In this document: in pieces, positions 17,166 through 26,067 of the stretch
Layout: each line of letters opens with the position of its first letter
Position numbering within the stretch: position 1 is the stretch's first letter
Source of the DNA: Devosia psychrophila
Lineage (GTDB): Bacteria > Pseudomonadota > Alphaproteobacteria > Rhizobiales > Devosiaceae
Direction of reading: 5' to 3'
DNA length: 64,000 bases
NCBI RefSeq assembly: GCF_000971275.1
Contig: NZ_LAPV01000093.1
Coordinates: forward strand, 124,001-188,000
Translations under genes and position numbers: made by a program
The notes under the pieces: generated by a model
What the model was told of the DNA's origin: nothing
Seen by the model: only the letters and a program-made list of their open reading frames with translations
The model's database searches: none

Positions 17166-19028
17166 TCAGTCCATGCGACGGAGCTGGTCGCCATTGGCGT
17201 CGGGCGCGGGGTTGGGGGCAATGCGCTGGGAAAACATCGATAGCAGATGCGTGGTGTCGGCAAACGATCCCGGACGCGCGAACAGATAGCCCTGCCCCAT
17301 GCTGCAACCGAGTTCAGAGAGGATGCTGGCTTGCGACGCCGATTCTATGCCTTCGGCCACCAGCTTGATGTCGAGCTTCCTGGCAATATCGATGATGGAG
17401 CCAACCACGACGTCGCTGGCGCGATCGGCGCCGAGGCGATCGATGAAGGACTTGTCGATTTTGATGACATCGACGGGGAAGCTCAGCAGATGGGTCAATG
17501 AGGCAAAGCCGGTGCCGAAGTCATCGAGCGCGACAAGTAGGCCGCGCTGGCGCAAGTCACTGACCGCCTTGGGCACCATCTGGTCGCTGCCGGCCATGTA
17601 GACCGACTCGTTGACCTCGAGGATGAGGTGCTTGAGCGGAACGTTGGTCCTTTCAAACGTCTCGACGATTCGCGATTCGAGATCGCCGCGCTGGAAATCG
17701 CCGGTAGTGACATTGATGCCGACATGCTGGAAGGGAATGCTCAGGTCGAGCCACTGTCGGATGTCCGCCGCGATCTGCGTCAGCATCTGGCCTGTCAACT
17801 GCCAGGCAATGCGCGGATCGGCCAGCGCGGCGTGGAATTCGCCGGCTGCGGCGATGCGGCCATCGGGCATGCGCATCCGCGCCAGGGCTTCGAGGCCGAC
17901 GATCTCTGCAGTGTCGAGTCGGACGATGGGCTGGTAGTGCACCAGCATCCGCCTGTCGGCGAGGGCCTGATCGACATTACGCACCATCGTGGCGCGCTCC
18001 ATCATTGCCGTGCGCATGCCGGGCGTGAAGCGGACATAGCCGCCGCGACGGATTTCCTTGGCATGATAGAGCGCAAAATCGGCGTTCTGGCTGAGAGAGG
18101 CTTCGTCGTCGCCATCAGGACCGAAAAGTGCGCCACCAATGGTGATGTGGGGGTCGATGGTCTGGTCGTCCATCTGGATTAGACCGCTCACCGCATTGAG
18201 CATGCGGTTCGCTGCGTCCCGCAGGGCGTGGTCGGAATGGCAATCGGACACCAGGATGGCAAACTCGTCGCCGCCGAGGCGGCAGGCGGTCAGCGAGGGG
18301 TGGCAGTTGGCCAATCGCTCGGCCACCGTGCGGATCAGCATGTCGCCAAAGGCGTGGCCGACGGTGTCGTTGACCAGCTTGAGATGATCAATATCGACCA
18401 ACATCAGGCCAAAGGGCACCTGCAGGCGGATGGCGCGACCCAGCAATTCGTTGAAGCGACCGCGATTGGGCAGGCCGGTCAGCGCATCATAATAGGCCAG
18501 GCGATGACTACGCTCGCGGACGATCTCGTTGTCGATGGCGATGGAGCAGAGATGCACGCAGGTCTCGACGATGCTGCGCTCGAGATCATCGGGCCCACGG
18601 GCGGTGCGGTAGTAGAAGGCGAACGTCGCCACGACCTGATTGGCGCTGTTGCGGATGGGGCTGGACCAGCAGGCGCGGAGGCCAAGCGGTTCGGCCAGAC
18701 TGCGGAAACCGTCCCATAGTGGGTCAGTGGCAATATCGGTGACCATGACCGCCTCGTTACGAAACGCCGCGGTGCCGCAGGAGCCAACCTTGTCGCCGAT
18801 GGCCACGCCATCGATGGCGCTGGAAAAGGACAGCGGGAGAGATGGCGCTGCAAGCGGACGCAGGCGGCTCTCCGCATCGACCATCAAAATGGAGCAGATC
18901 GCGTCGGAAGCCAGCTCCTGCGCACGGCGGCACAGCAGATCGGCAACCGACACCAGCGGCTCGCCACGAGCGACCGCTTCCAAAACTTCCGTCTGCAGTC
19001 GCAGCAGCAGAGCGCTATCGGTGACCAT
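17166..19028 (-). CDS. GAF-GGDEF-EAL cyclic-di-GMP signalling protein
   Basis: 620 residues with no membrane segment, so cytoplasmic. GAF domain (about 20-165; GDKVGSCGTAAFRNEAVMVTDI). GGDEF domain (about 185-345) with an intact signature in CRLGGDEFAILV. EAL domain (about 365-610) with VGLEALARMRMP, LILEVNESVYM, LVALDDFGTGFASLTHL, VIKIDKSFI and LVAEGIES, so the phosphodiesterase residues look intact. No RxxD inhibitory site precedes GGDEF. Probably a GAF-controlled c-di-GMP phosphodiesterase that may also be a cyclase. ATG at 19028 is preferred to 19061. Single-gene unit. Confidence 0.92.
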   Translation of the reverse strand: MVTDSALLLRLQTEVLEAVARGEPLVSVADLLCRRAQELASDAICSILMVDAESRLRPLAAPSLPLSFSSAIDGVAIGDKVGSCGTAAFRNEAVMVTDIATDPLWDGFRSLAEPLGLRACWSSPIRNSANQVVATFAFYYRTARGPDDLERSIVETCVHLCSIAIDNEIVRERSHRLAYYDALTGLPNRGRFNELLGRAIRLQVPFGLMLVDIDHLKLVNDTVGHAFGDMLIRTVAERLANCHPSLTACRLGGDEFAILVSDCHSDHALRDAANRMLNAVSGLIQMDDQTIDPHITIGGALFGPDGDDEASLSQNADFALYHAKEIRRGGYVRFTPGMRTAMMERATMVRNVDQALADRRMLVHYQPIVRLDTAEIVGLEALARMRMPDGRIAAAGEFHAALADPRIAWQLTGQMLTQIAADIRQWLDLSIPFQHVGINVTTGDFQRGDLESRIVETFERTNVPLKHLILEVNESVYMAGSDQMVPKAVSDLRQRGLLVALDDFGTGFASLTHLLSFPVDVIKIDKSFIDRLGADRASDVVVGSIIDIARKLDIKLVAEGIESASQASILSELGCSMGQGYLFARPGSFADTTHLLSMFSQRIAPNPAPDANGDQLRRMD

Positions 19029-19275
19029 CAATTCAACCTCAACCCGGATGCACTCTAACAAGAGCCAATGAAGCGGCGGTTCCGACGGTGACGGGAATTG
19101 CGCAGGCGAAGATCAGGAAGAATTAAGTAAGACCAACTGCTTCAGGGCACAGGTTTTAATGCGTGGCAGCCGCCGTAGGGAAAGGCCGTTGTCCCGCGCG
19201 ACGCATTTTGCAGGCGACATATCGGGGCAGAAACCGTAAGCGGAAACTGGAGCGCCCAAGGGCAAGGAGACCGGC

Positions 19276-19947
19276 ATGCTGCCATGGATTAAACTGGATC
19301 GCGCCGTGGTGCCCGGCGGCGGCGGCGAACTGCAGTTGATGCAGCGCGGCACGGAATTCTCGATCATGGCGGGCGGCAACGGGTTGATGAACAGCCGGCT
19401 GAGCGGCTCGGAAGAGGCGTTGGCGACGCTGTCGGCCGAACGCGTCGGCATGCGCAAGAGCCCCAAGGTACTGATCGGCGGGCTTGGCATGGGGTTTACC
19501 CTGCGAGCGGCGCTGGCGAGCTTTCCGGCCGACAGCCGGATCATCGTGGCTGAGCTGGTGCCCGAGATCATCGCCTGGGCGCGGGGGCCGCTGGCATTCC
19601 TGCATGGCACCAGCCTCGATGACCCGCGCGTGACACTTTATGAAGGCGATGTCGGCGCGGCGATCACCGACGGCAAGCCGTATGACGCGATCCTGCTCGA
19701 TGTCGATAATGGCCCGGAAGGGCTGTCGCGGCCGAGCAATGACCGGCTCTACACTGCGTCTGGCATTTCGACGGCCAAGCTGGCGCTGGCTATGGGCGGA
19801 CACCTGGCGGTGTGGTCCTCGGCTCGCGATGCGCCGTTCACCAAGCGGCTCAATCAATCGGGAATGCAGACCGAAGAAATTACCGTACGGGCCAATGGCA
19901 AGCGTGGCGGTGCGCGGCACACGATCTGGTTCGCGACGCGGCGGTAG
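19276..19947 (+). CDS. Spermidine-synthase-like methyltransferase-fold protein
   Basis: 223 residues with a Rossmann-like core. SPKVLIGGLGMGFTLRAAL is the nucleotide-binding Gly motif, VAELVPEIIAWARGPLAF the acidic strand end, and YDAILLDVDNGPEGLSRP corresponds to the DxxD region of spermidine synthases. It lacks the full N-terminal beta domain of true polyamine synthases, as do many SpeE-like proteins of unknown activity. ATG at 19276 is preceded by AAGGAGA. It converges with nikE 6 bases downstream. Confidence 0.75.
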   Translation: MLPWIKLDRAVVPGGGGELQLMQRGTEFSIMAGGNGLMNSRLSGSEEALATLSAERVGMRKSPKVLIGGLGMGFTLRAALASFPADSRIIVAELVPEIIAWARGPLAFLHGTSLDDPRVTLYEGDVGAAITDGKPYDAILLDVDNGPEGLSRPSNDRLYTASGISTAKLALAMGGHLAVWSSARDAPFTKRLNQSGMQTEEITVRANGKRGGARHTIWFATRR

Positions 19948-19953
19948 AGCCGC

Positions 19954-20556
19954 TTAGCGCAGTTGGCCACTCGACAGGGTATGGCGTTGTGGCGCTATGC
20001 GCGCCAGCAGGGGCGCGTCGTGGCTGATGGCGAGAATGCCGAGGCCGACCGCGCAGCGGGTCAGCAGGAAGCGCCAGATTTCGGCCTGGGTGATGGGATC
20101 GAGCATGGCGGTGATCTCGTCGGCGATGAGGTAGCGGGTCTGGGGTGAGAGGGCCCGGAGTAGCGTGACCCGTTGCAGCTCGCCGCCCGAGATTTCGTGC
20201 GGGTAGCGGTCATACCAGGCGCGGGAGACGCCGAGGGCTTTGCGGGTGGCTTCGTCGGGCTGCCAGTCTTCTTCGACGATGCGGCCGATGCGCCAGCGGG
20301 GGTCCACCGCAAAAATAGATGATTGGTGGAGATATTGGACGGAGGACCGGCCGCTGGTGGTGGTGGCGCCGTCGATGGCTACGACGCCCCTGCCCGGCTG
20401 GAGATAGCCGGCCATGATGCGGCCGAGCGTGGATTTTCCGCTGCCGGAGCGCCCGGCAAGGCCGATGATCTGGCTCGGCGCCAGTGAGAGGGAGACACCG
20501 GACAGAACTGGCGCTTGCTGGCGATAGGCAAAGTGGATGTCGCGGGCTTCAAGCAT
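19954..20556 (-). CDS. nikE: Nickel ABC transporter ATP-binding protein NikE
   Basis: 200 residues, compact for an ABC ATPase of the Dpp/Opp/Nik group. Walker A is GLAGRSGSGKSTLGRI, signature motif EISGGELQRVTLLRAL and Walker B RYLIADEITAMLD, followed by the His switch (ISHD). It starts at MLEARDIHFAYRQQ and overlaps the end of nikD by eight bases. Nickel specificity is inferred from the operon with an adjacent nikR and NikR operator. It lacks the C-terminal extension of DppF/OppF, as is normal for NikE. Confidence 0.88.
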   Translation of the reverse strand: MLEARDIHFAYRQQAPVLSGVSLSLAPSQIIGLAGRSGSGKSTLGRIMAGYLQPGRGVVAIDGATTTSGRSSVQYLHQSSIFAVDPRWRIGRIVEEDWQPDEATRKALGVSRAWYDRYPHEISGGELQRVTLLRALSPQTRYLIADEITAMLDPITQAEIWRFLLTRCAVGLGILAISHDAPLLARIAPQRHTLSSGQLR

Positions 20557-21349
20557 GGGCGGGATCCGCGCTGAAGTGGTTTTCCGGCATGGAGTGCCAG
20601 AGGGCGCGGGCGTAAGCGGACTGCAGGGCAGCGCCGTTTCCGGAGAAGGCTGATGCCGGCTCAACATCGACTAGCTTGCCGTGCTGCAGGATGGCGACGC
20701 GATTGGCGAAGGGCAGAGCCTGGGCGAGATCGTGGGTGATCAGGAGGACGCCGTTGCCTGCATCGGCAAGCTGGCGGAGGTGCGTGAGGACCGCGATTGC
20801 ATTGCTGGGATCGAGGCCGCTGGTTGGCTCGTCGGCTACGATCAGGTCGGGCTGGCCGATAGTGGCGATGGCCAGCATCAGGCGACGGGCCATGCCGCCG
20901 GACAGCTGGTGGGGAAAGGCGTGGGCGGTGGAGGCATCAAGGCCGAAGCGGGCTAGTGTTTGGTTCAGCGCAGCCTTGCCGACCTTGCGACCGCTGCGCC
21001 GCGCGGCCCAGGCGAGTTGCTTGGCACAGCGGGTCAGGGGATCGAGGTGGCTGGCGGATTGTGGGACAAGGCCGATGCGGCGGCCGCGATGGGCCGGCCA
21101 GTTGCTGCGCTCGAGTTTTACTCCATCGAGCAGGAGTTGGCCCGCAGTGATGGCGTTGGGTGGCAGAATGTCGAAGAGGGCATGGGCCAGCAGGCTCTTT
21201 CCGGCGCCGGATGCGCCAACAATTGCTAGAACCTCGCCGCGGTCGAGACCAAAGCTCAGGCCTTGCAGCGCCAGTACAATGCGCTGGTGCAGCAGGCCAT
21301 CATAGCGCCGGAAACCAACCGAGAAGTCTTGCACCGAAAGCAGCATCAT
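20549..21349 (-). CDS. nikD: Nickel ABC transporter ATP-binding protein NikD
   Basis: 266 residues. Walker A is IVGASGAGKSLLAHA, the Q loop lies in GLVPQSASHLDPL, the signature is QLSGGMARRLMLAI, Walker B is LIVADEPTSGLDP and the switch is ITHDL. Start ATG at 21349 sits in an ATGA overlap with nikC. Partner of NikE in powering the NikB-NikC channel. Confidence 0.9.
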   Translation of the reverse strand: MMLLSVQDFSVGFRRYDGLLHQRIVLALQGLSFGLDRGEVLAIVGASGAGKSLLAHALFDILPPNAITAGQLLLDGVKLERSNWPAHRGRRIGLVPQSASHLDPLTRCAKQLAWAARRSGRKVGKAALNQTLARFGLDASTAHAFPHQLSGGMARRLMLAIATIGQPDLIVADEPTSGLDPSNAIAVLTHLRQLADAGNGVLLITHDLAQALPFANRVAILQHGKLVDVEPASAFSGNGAALQSAYARALWHSMPENHFSADPAHA

Positions 21350-22209
21350 ACCTGCTCCTGTCGCGGGTCGGCCAGTAGGCGAAGACCATTGCCGATGGCG
21401 TCGAAGCACAGCACGAGTGTCAACAGGCAGAGGCCGGGGAACAGGCCCAGCCACCATTTTCCGGCCACCAGGTAGCGCATGGAATCCGACAGCAGCACGC
21501 CGATGGCGGGCTTTGAGGGTTCGAGGCCAAAGCCGATGAAAGTGAGGCCTGCCTCATGCAGGATGGCGTGGGGAAACAGCAGGACGAGGCCGACCAGCAG
21601 TTGTGGCCAGAGATGGGGCAGGAAGTGATGGCGGCCGATATAAGCCCATGACTTGCCCATGCGGCGCGAGGCGATGATGAAATCGGCATGGCGGAGCTGG
21701 AGGGTCTCGGCGCGCAGGATGCGCGTCAGGCGCGGCCAGTGGGTGACGGCGACTGCAATGATGACCGCTGTGGTGCCGCCGCCCAGGGCGAAGGAAATCA
21801 GGATCAGCAGGACCAGATGCGGCAGGCCCATGGCGGCATCGACCAGGAACGCTACTAGCGCGTCAGCCCAGCGGCCGCAGGTGATGGCGAAGATGGCGAG
21901 CAGCGTGGCGATGACCACGGATATCGAGGCGGCGACGAGCCCGACCCAGAGACTGACATTAAGGCCGTGAATGGTGCGGGCCATCATGTCGTGGCCGAGC
22001 TGGTCGGTGCCGAACCAATGCGCGAGGGATGGCGGCGCGAGGCGCGTGGTGAAGTCAGCGTCAATACCGAAGCCGCCGAGCAGGATGGAGGCCAGAACCA
22101 CGCCGGCAATAATCAGCGCGCCGACCAACGCTGAGAGTATGGTCAGCGTTCTATTGTTGGGCCAGCGGTTGCGCGATGCTGCCGCCGGAATATCGATGGC
22201 CTGGCTCAT
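21346..22209 (-). CDS. nikC: Nickel ABC transporter permease NikC
   Basis: 287 residues, about six TM segments, DppC/NikC type. The N-terminal helix region (TLTILSALVGALIIAGVVLA) is followed by HWFGTDQLGHDMMARTIHG, the family block before the core permease. The EAA-like loop for ATPase contact is near ASRRMGKSWAYIGRHHFLP. It overlaps nikB by four bases. Pairs with NikB. Confidence 0.91.
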   Translation of the reverse strand: MSQAIDIPAAASRNRWPNNRTLTILSALVGALIIAGVVLASILLGGFGIDADFTTRLAPPSLAHWFGTDQLGHDMMARTIHGLNVSLWVGLVAASISVVIATLLAIFAITCGRWADALVAFLVDAAMGLPHLVLLILISFALGGGTTAVIIAVAVTHWPRLTRILRAETLQLRHADFIIASRRMGKSWAYIGRHHFLPHLWPQLLVGLVLLFPHAILHEAGLTFIGFGLEPSKPAIGVLLSDSMRYLVAGKWWLGLFPGLCLLTLVLCFDAIGNGLRLLADPRQEQV

Positions 22210-23192
22210 CGGGCCGGCTCCCCGTGCATGCGCGGATCGACAACGCGGTAGAGCAGATCGGCGATGGAATTGCCGATGAAGACGAAGACGGTGAGGAACA
22301 GCGCCAGCGCCAGCAGCAGCGGTACGTCGCCGCGCGTGCCGGCCTCGACCGTGGCGCTGCCTAGGCCGGGATAGGCGAAGACCTGTTCGGCCAGAACCGA
22401 GCCGCCGAACAGCTCGCCGAGCGAGGCGAAAAGGACGGTGATGGCCGGCAGTGCCGCATTGCGGGCGCCGTGAAGGAGCGCGATTTCCAGCTGGGACGCG
22501 CCCTGCGCCCTGGCGTAGAGCGCGTAGTCGGACTGCATGATTTCGACCAGCTTGGCGCGGGTGTGCAAGGCGATCTGGGCGACGCCGAGCACGGTGAGGG
22601 CGATCAGCGGCAGGATCATGTGGTGAAGGAACTGCAGCGTCGTCACGTTGCCCGGCAGCATGCCGATTGGGGCGGCGCAGCAGACAGGGGTCCAGCGCAG
22701 GCTGACCGAGAACACCATCAGCAGCAGGATGGCGATCCAGAATGTGGGCGCGGAGGCCAGCACGTAGGAATAGAGCCGCACCGAGCGATCAAGCCAGGTG
22801 CCGGGAAAGGCACCTGCCACCACACCGAGGGCAAAGCCGAATATGCCGGAGAGCAACCAGGCCAGTCCCATCAGCGGCAGGGAGGTCTTGAAGCGCGCGG
22901 CCAGCACATCGGCGACGGGCGCGTTGTAGGTCATGGAATACCCGAGGTCGCCGCCGAGGAGGTTGCCCAACCATTTGCCGAACTGAACCTGTGGCGGCAG
23001 GTCGAGACCCCATTTTTCGGCGATCAGTTCGCGTTGTTCTGGACCGACCCGGGCGATATCGGCGCCAAGATAGGCATTGACCGGATCGACCGGCGATAGT
23101 TTCGCCAGCGCGAAAGCGACCACGGCTACCGCGACCAGCACCAGGGCCAGCCGCACTACGCTCACTGCGATCAATGTGGTCCAGTTGGTCAT
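22206..23192 (-). CDS. nikB: Nickel ABC transporter permease NikB
   Basis: 328 residues, DppB/NikB type, about six TM helices. The N-terminal helix is followed by LAKLSPVDPVNAYLGAD, the typical DppB segment, and the core contains the loop RAQGASQLEIALLHGARNA that contacts the ATPase. The C-terminal part includes GELFGGSVLAEQVFAYPGLG, a highly conserved DppB/NikB block. Starts 7 bases after the nikA stop. Confidence 0.92.
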   Translation of the reverse strand: MTNWTTLIAVSVVRLALVLVAVAVVAFALAKLSPVDPVNAYLGADIARVGPEQRELIAEKWGLDLPPQVQFGKWLGNLLGGDLGYSMTYNAPVADVLAARFKTSLPLMGLAWLLSGIFGFALGVVAGAFPGTWLDRSVRLYSYVLASAPTFWIAILLLMVFSVSLRWTPVCCAAPIGMLPGNVTTLQFLHHMILPLIALTVLGVAQIALHTRAKLVEIMQSDYALYARAQGASQLEIALLHGARNAALPAITVLFASLGELFGGSVLAEQVFAYPGLGSATVEAGTRGDVPLLLALALFLTVFVFIGNSIADLLYRVVDPRMHGEPAR

Positions 23193-23199
23193 GGCGTGG

Positions 23200-24462
23200 C
23201 TATTCGCAGGTCCATTTCCAGTTCTGGATCAAGGCGGTGATCGGCCAGCCGTGACCGTGTGGCTCGGTTTGGGTGGGGCCGATATCGAGGCACCGATTGA
23301 CGTAGTAGATGTGATCGAGATTGACCAACCAGGCCCAGCCCGCATCGCCCTCGGGGCCGAAACCCGTAGTGCCGTCCCACTCAGCAAGTTGCCAATCAGG
23401 ATAGGAGGCTTCGAGGCTTTCGGCAGCTTGTGCGGCGGCGAAATGGGCATCGACGGCAGCGTTGGAAAAGTAACCGGCGTTGTAATAGTCGACGCCGCCC
23501 AGCGCGGTGTCATAGAGGCTGTAGACTTCGAGCGGAGTGTGGCTGCCCCAGCCGAACATCACGGGCTCGGAATGCATGACGCGGTCGATGTCGTCCCAGC
23601 TCTTGCCCGCAGCCGTGGCTTGGATGCCTAGTGGTTTGAGCAGTTCGGCTAGCGTCGCTGCGAGGGCCTGGCGGGTGGAGTCCGAGGCCGGATAGTTGAT
23701 GGGGAAGGCCGCGCGAATGCCGTTTTTGATGCGGATGCCATCGGAGCCGGTGACCCAGCCCGCGGCAGGCACGGCCACCATGTCGACCTGTCCCGCCTGG
23801 GCGGCGGCGAGGCTGGTATCCTCGTCAGTGAAAAGGAAGGTGATTTTTTCGAAGGCGGCTTTAGCTCCGTAATAGTTCGGGTTTACCTCGACGATCAGTT
23901 GTTCACCCTGGGTCCAGGCGACCAGCTTGTATGGTCCCGAGCCTATGGGGTTGCGGGCATAGCCTTCGCCGTAACTAGCAGCCGGGACGATGCCCAGCGC
24001 GAAGAAATTCTCGGTGAAGGTGATCCAGGGTTGCTTGAGTTTGATCTGGATCGTGGCGTTATCTACGGCAGTGGCGCTGTCCAGCACCGTCAGGTCGAGC
24101 GCACCGCCTGCCTTGGCGCCTTCAGTGAAGGTGAAGGCCACGTCGGCAGCAGTGAGCGCCGTGCCATCCGAGAATTTGGCATCGGTGCGCAGCTTGATCG
24201 TCCAGATCAGGCGATCGTCGGACAGAGTCCATGCTGTCGCAAGATCGGGCTGGGCAACGAAGTCGGCATCGCGGGTCAACAGGGTCGACTGAAATAGCGG
24301 ATGGCCATAACGGCCCCAGCCTAGAAGGGGGTCATAGCCGGTGTCTGGCTCGCCGCCGATAGCCAGCACCAGATCGGGTTTCGGGGCGGCGAAAGCCGTA
24401 ACGCTCGTGAGCATGGCGGCCAAAATGGCGACAACGGCAGCACGGCGAATTGCCTTGCTCAT
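23200..24462 (-). CDS. nikA: Nickel ABC transporter substrate-binding protein NikA-like, probably with internal deletion
   Basis: 420 residues with a Sec signal peptide (MSKAIRRAAVVAILAAMLTS... cleaved near AFA). Family-5 (DppA/NikA) binding-protein motifs include WTIKLRTDAKFSDGTALTA, NPIGSGPYKLVAW and a conserved tail LVNLDHIYYVNRCLDIG ... HGHGWPI. Family-5 proteins are normally about 500-540 residues. Here the N-lobe passes directly into WVTGSDGIRIKNGIRAAF at about residue 233-236. Relatives normally have some 90-100 residues before this point, including the hinge and the FD..VR.A...AIDR block. This suggests an in-frame deletion near 23755-23770. The protein may not bind ligand normally. 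First gene of the operon, under the NikR palindrome. Confidence 0.85.
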   Translation of the reverse strand: MSKAIRRAAVVAILAAMLTSVTAFAAPKPDLVLAIGGEPDTGYDPLLGWGRYGHPLFQSTLLTRDADFVAQPDLATAWTLSDDRLIWTIKLRTDAKFSDGTALTAADVAFTFTEGAKAGGALDLTVLDSATAVDNATIQIKLKQPWITFTENFFALGIVPAASYGEGYARNPIGSGPYKLVAWTQGEQLIVEVNPNYYGAKAAFEKITFLFTDEDTSLAAAQAGQVDMVAVPAAGWVTGSDGIRIKNGIRAAFPINYPASDSTRQALAATLAELLKPLGIQATAAGKSWDDIDRVMHSEPVMFGWGSHTPLEVYSLYDTALGGVDYYNAGYFSNAAVDAHFAAAQAAESLEASYPDWQLAEWDGTTGFGPEGDAGWAWLVNLDHIYYVNRCLDIGPTQTEPHGHGWPITALIQNWKWTCE

Positions 24463-24541
24463 GAATCCAGCCCCATGTCACGATTGCACCATCGCGTTTA
24501 GGTCAGGGCTCCTGACCCAAGATAAGACTAGGCATCGGAAA

Positions 24542-24569
24542 GTATGATGTCCAGCCCGAAACATCATAC
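24542..24569. promoter_or_regulatory. NikR operator palindrome
   Basis: GTATGAT-N14-ATCATAC, total 28 bases. The E. coli NikR operator is GTATGA-N16-TCATAC, also 28 bases, so half-site sequence and spacing match exactly. It lies between divergent nikA and nikR, 12 bases before the nikR ATG and 80 bases before the nikA ATG, and could control both. Confidence 0.9.
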
Positions 24570-24580
24570 TGGAGCTGTGC

Positions 24581-25027
24581 ATGCAGCGTGTAACCGTAAC
24601 GCTTGACGATGACCTGATGGACGAACTGGATGCGCTGATCGCCATTCGCGGCTACCAGAACCGTTCCGAAGCCATCCGCGACCTGGCGCGTGCCGGCCTC
24701 AAGCAGGCGGCGCAGGAGACTGGATCGGACCAGAATTGCGTCGGGGTGCTGAGCTATGTCTATAACCACGCGGCGCGCGACCTGGCCAAGCGGCTGACTT
24801 CGACATTCCATACGCACCACGACCTGACCATTGCCAGCCTGCATGTGCATCTCGACGCCGAAAGTTGTCTCGAAGTGGGCATTCTCAAGGGGCCGATGGG
24901 CGTGGTGCAGCATTTCGCCGACCATGTGATTTCAGAGCGGTGCGTTCGCCACGGTAGCCTGCATCTGGTGCCAACCACGGAGTTGGCGCCCGCAAACTCC
25001 GCTTTTCCCCATAGCCACGAGCACTAG
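24581..25027 (+). CDS. nikR: Nickel-responsive repressor NikR
   Basis: 148 residues. N-terminal ribbon-helix-helix (about 1-45): [19 protein letters not shown] and the helix [15 protein letters not shown]-terminal ACT-like nickel domain with square-planar ligands visible: His in [17 protein letters not shown] and Cys in [11 protein letters not shown]. The tail (FPHSHEH) is His-rich. It represses nik transport genes when Ni is sufficient. ATG at 24581 is preceded by GGAG, and the matching operator is directly upstream, implying autoregulation as well as control of nikABCDE. Confidence 0.96.
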   Translation: MQRVTVTLDDDLMDELDALIAIRGYQNRSEAIRDLARAGLKQAAQETGSDQNCVGVLSYVYNHAARDLAKRLTSTFHTHHDLTIASLHVHLDAESCLEVGILKGPMGVVQHFADHVISERCVRHGSLHLVPTTELAPANSAFPHSHEH

Positions 25028-25041
25028 GCCAGGGCGGCAAC

Positions 25042-25070
25042 AAAAACCCGACTTCCAAGGAAGCCGGGTT
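25042..25070 (-). terminator. Intrinsic terminator downstream of the glsB-type gene
   Basis: AACCCGACTT, a 6-base loop, then AAGCCGGGTT. Read on the minus strand the stem is followed by TTTTTG, so it best serves the gene at 25119-25370; it could also slow transcription from nikR. Confidence 0.7.
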
Positions 25071-25118
25071 AGATTAGCTGCAGGCTTGGGTGACTTGGCA
25101 CCCTGCGTTCAAAGCGGA

Positions 25119-25370
25119 TTAGCGACGACGGGCAACGAGGCCCCAAACGAACAGTACGATGACTGCACCGACAACGGCGCCAATCAGCCCGGCGCCTTCG
25201 CCAGGTGCGTACCAGCCGAGTGCCTGGCCAAGATAAGAGGCAACAAAAGCGCCAACAATGCCCAGGATGGTGGTCAGGATGAAGCCAGATGGCTCATTAC
25301 CGCCAGGCATGATGAATTTGGCGATGATGCCAGCGATGAAACCGATTATGATTGTCCAGATAATGCCCAT
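25119..25370 (-). CDS. GlsB/YeaQ/YmgE-family small membrane protein
   Basis: 83 residues with three hydrophobic segments and Gly-rich helices (MGIIWTIIIGFIAGIIAKF, GFILTTILGIVGAFVASYLG, GLIGAVVGAVIVLFVWGLV), the typical transglycosylase-associated/GlsB layout. Members are linked to general stress responses; molecular role unknown. The MGIIWTIIIGF start at 25370 is the family start, so the MESV extension to 25382 is rejected. Confidence 0.9.
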   Translation of the reverse strand: MGIIWTIIIGFIAGIIAKFIMPGGNEPSGFILTTILGIVGAFVASYLGQALGWYAPGEGAGLIGAVVGAVIVLFVWGLVARRR

Positions 25371-25553
25371 GACGCTCTCCATGATGTAAGTGCCGGATCA
25401 ACGTTGCAGAAACCCGCCGGGTTCCCCGGGTTCCATCCAACCTATTTAACCACCCAGCAGTGCTTTTGTCTGCATATGGCATTGGTGGGATCGATAGTGC
25501 CATCCGTAGATTATCGCGGCAGTGTCGCAATCGATCACCAAGGAGCGACGCAT

Positions 25554-25919
25554 ATGACCCGCGGTATTTCAGTCCTCGTCGTCGAAGACGAAGCCCTAAT
25601 CATGCTGGACATCGCTGACCAGCTAGAGGCCGAGGGCTTTACGATATACCAAGCCCACAATGCCGACGTCGCCATCGAGCTGTTAGCGGCTCACCCCGAC
25701 ATCCGTTTGCTATATACGGACATAGACATGCCGGGCTCGATGGACGGACTTAAGCTCGCGGCAGCGGTTCGCCACCGCTGGCCACCGGTAAAGATCATCG
25801 TGACCTCAGGTCACCGGGCCGTGGAGACTACCGACATGCCGAACGGCAGCGTATTTTTCAGCAAGCCGTACAACCACCATGCCGTGACTGCCTCAATGCG
25901 CGAGCTGCTGGAAATCTGA
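25554..25919 (+). CDS. Single-domain response regulator (receiver only)
   Basis: 121 residues, one CheY-like receiver. Acidic residues in VLVVEDEAL, phospho-accepting Asp in LYTDIDMPGSMDG, Thr/Ser in IVTSGH and Lys in VFFSKPYNHHAV. The PxxFxxKPY-like end resembles the receivers found with HWE/HisKA_2 kinases in Rhizobiales. AAGGAG precedes ATG at 25554. The HWE kinase gene starts 148 bases downstream on the same strand, so they probably act together. With no output domain it may act as a phosphate sink or work by protein contact. Confidence 0.9.
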   Translation: MTRGISVLVVEDEALIMLDIADQLEAEGFTIYQAHNADVAIELLAAHPDIRLLYTDIDMPGSMDGLKLAAAVRHRWPPVKIIVTSGHRAVETTDMPNGSVFFSKPYNHHAVTASMRELLEI

Positions 25920-26067
25920 CTGGCGGGTGACAAGGGCAAGACAATTTTAACCAGGTGAAATAGGGACGCAAAGCAGGTAGCATCAGGATCGATCTATTGG
26001 CATACAAGGGGTACAGCGCGCTTTGTCAGGGGGACAGTGCAAGTTGCCGCGCCTATCAGGATGACCC

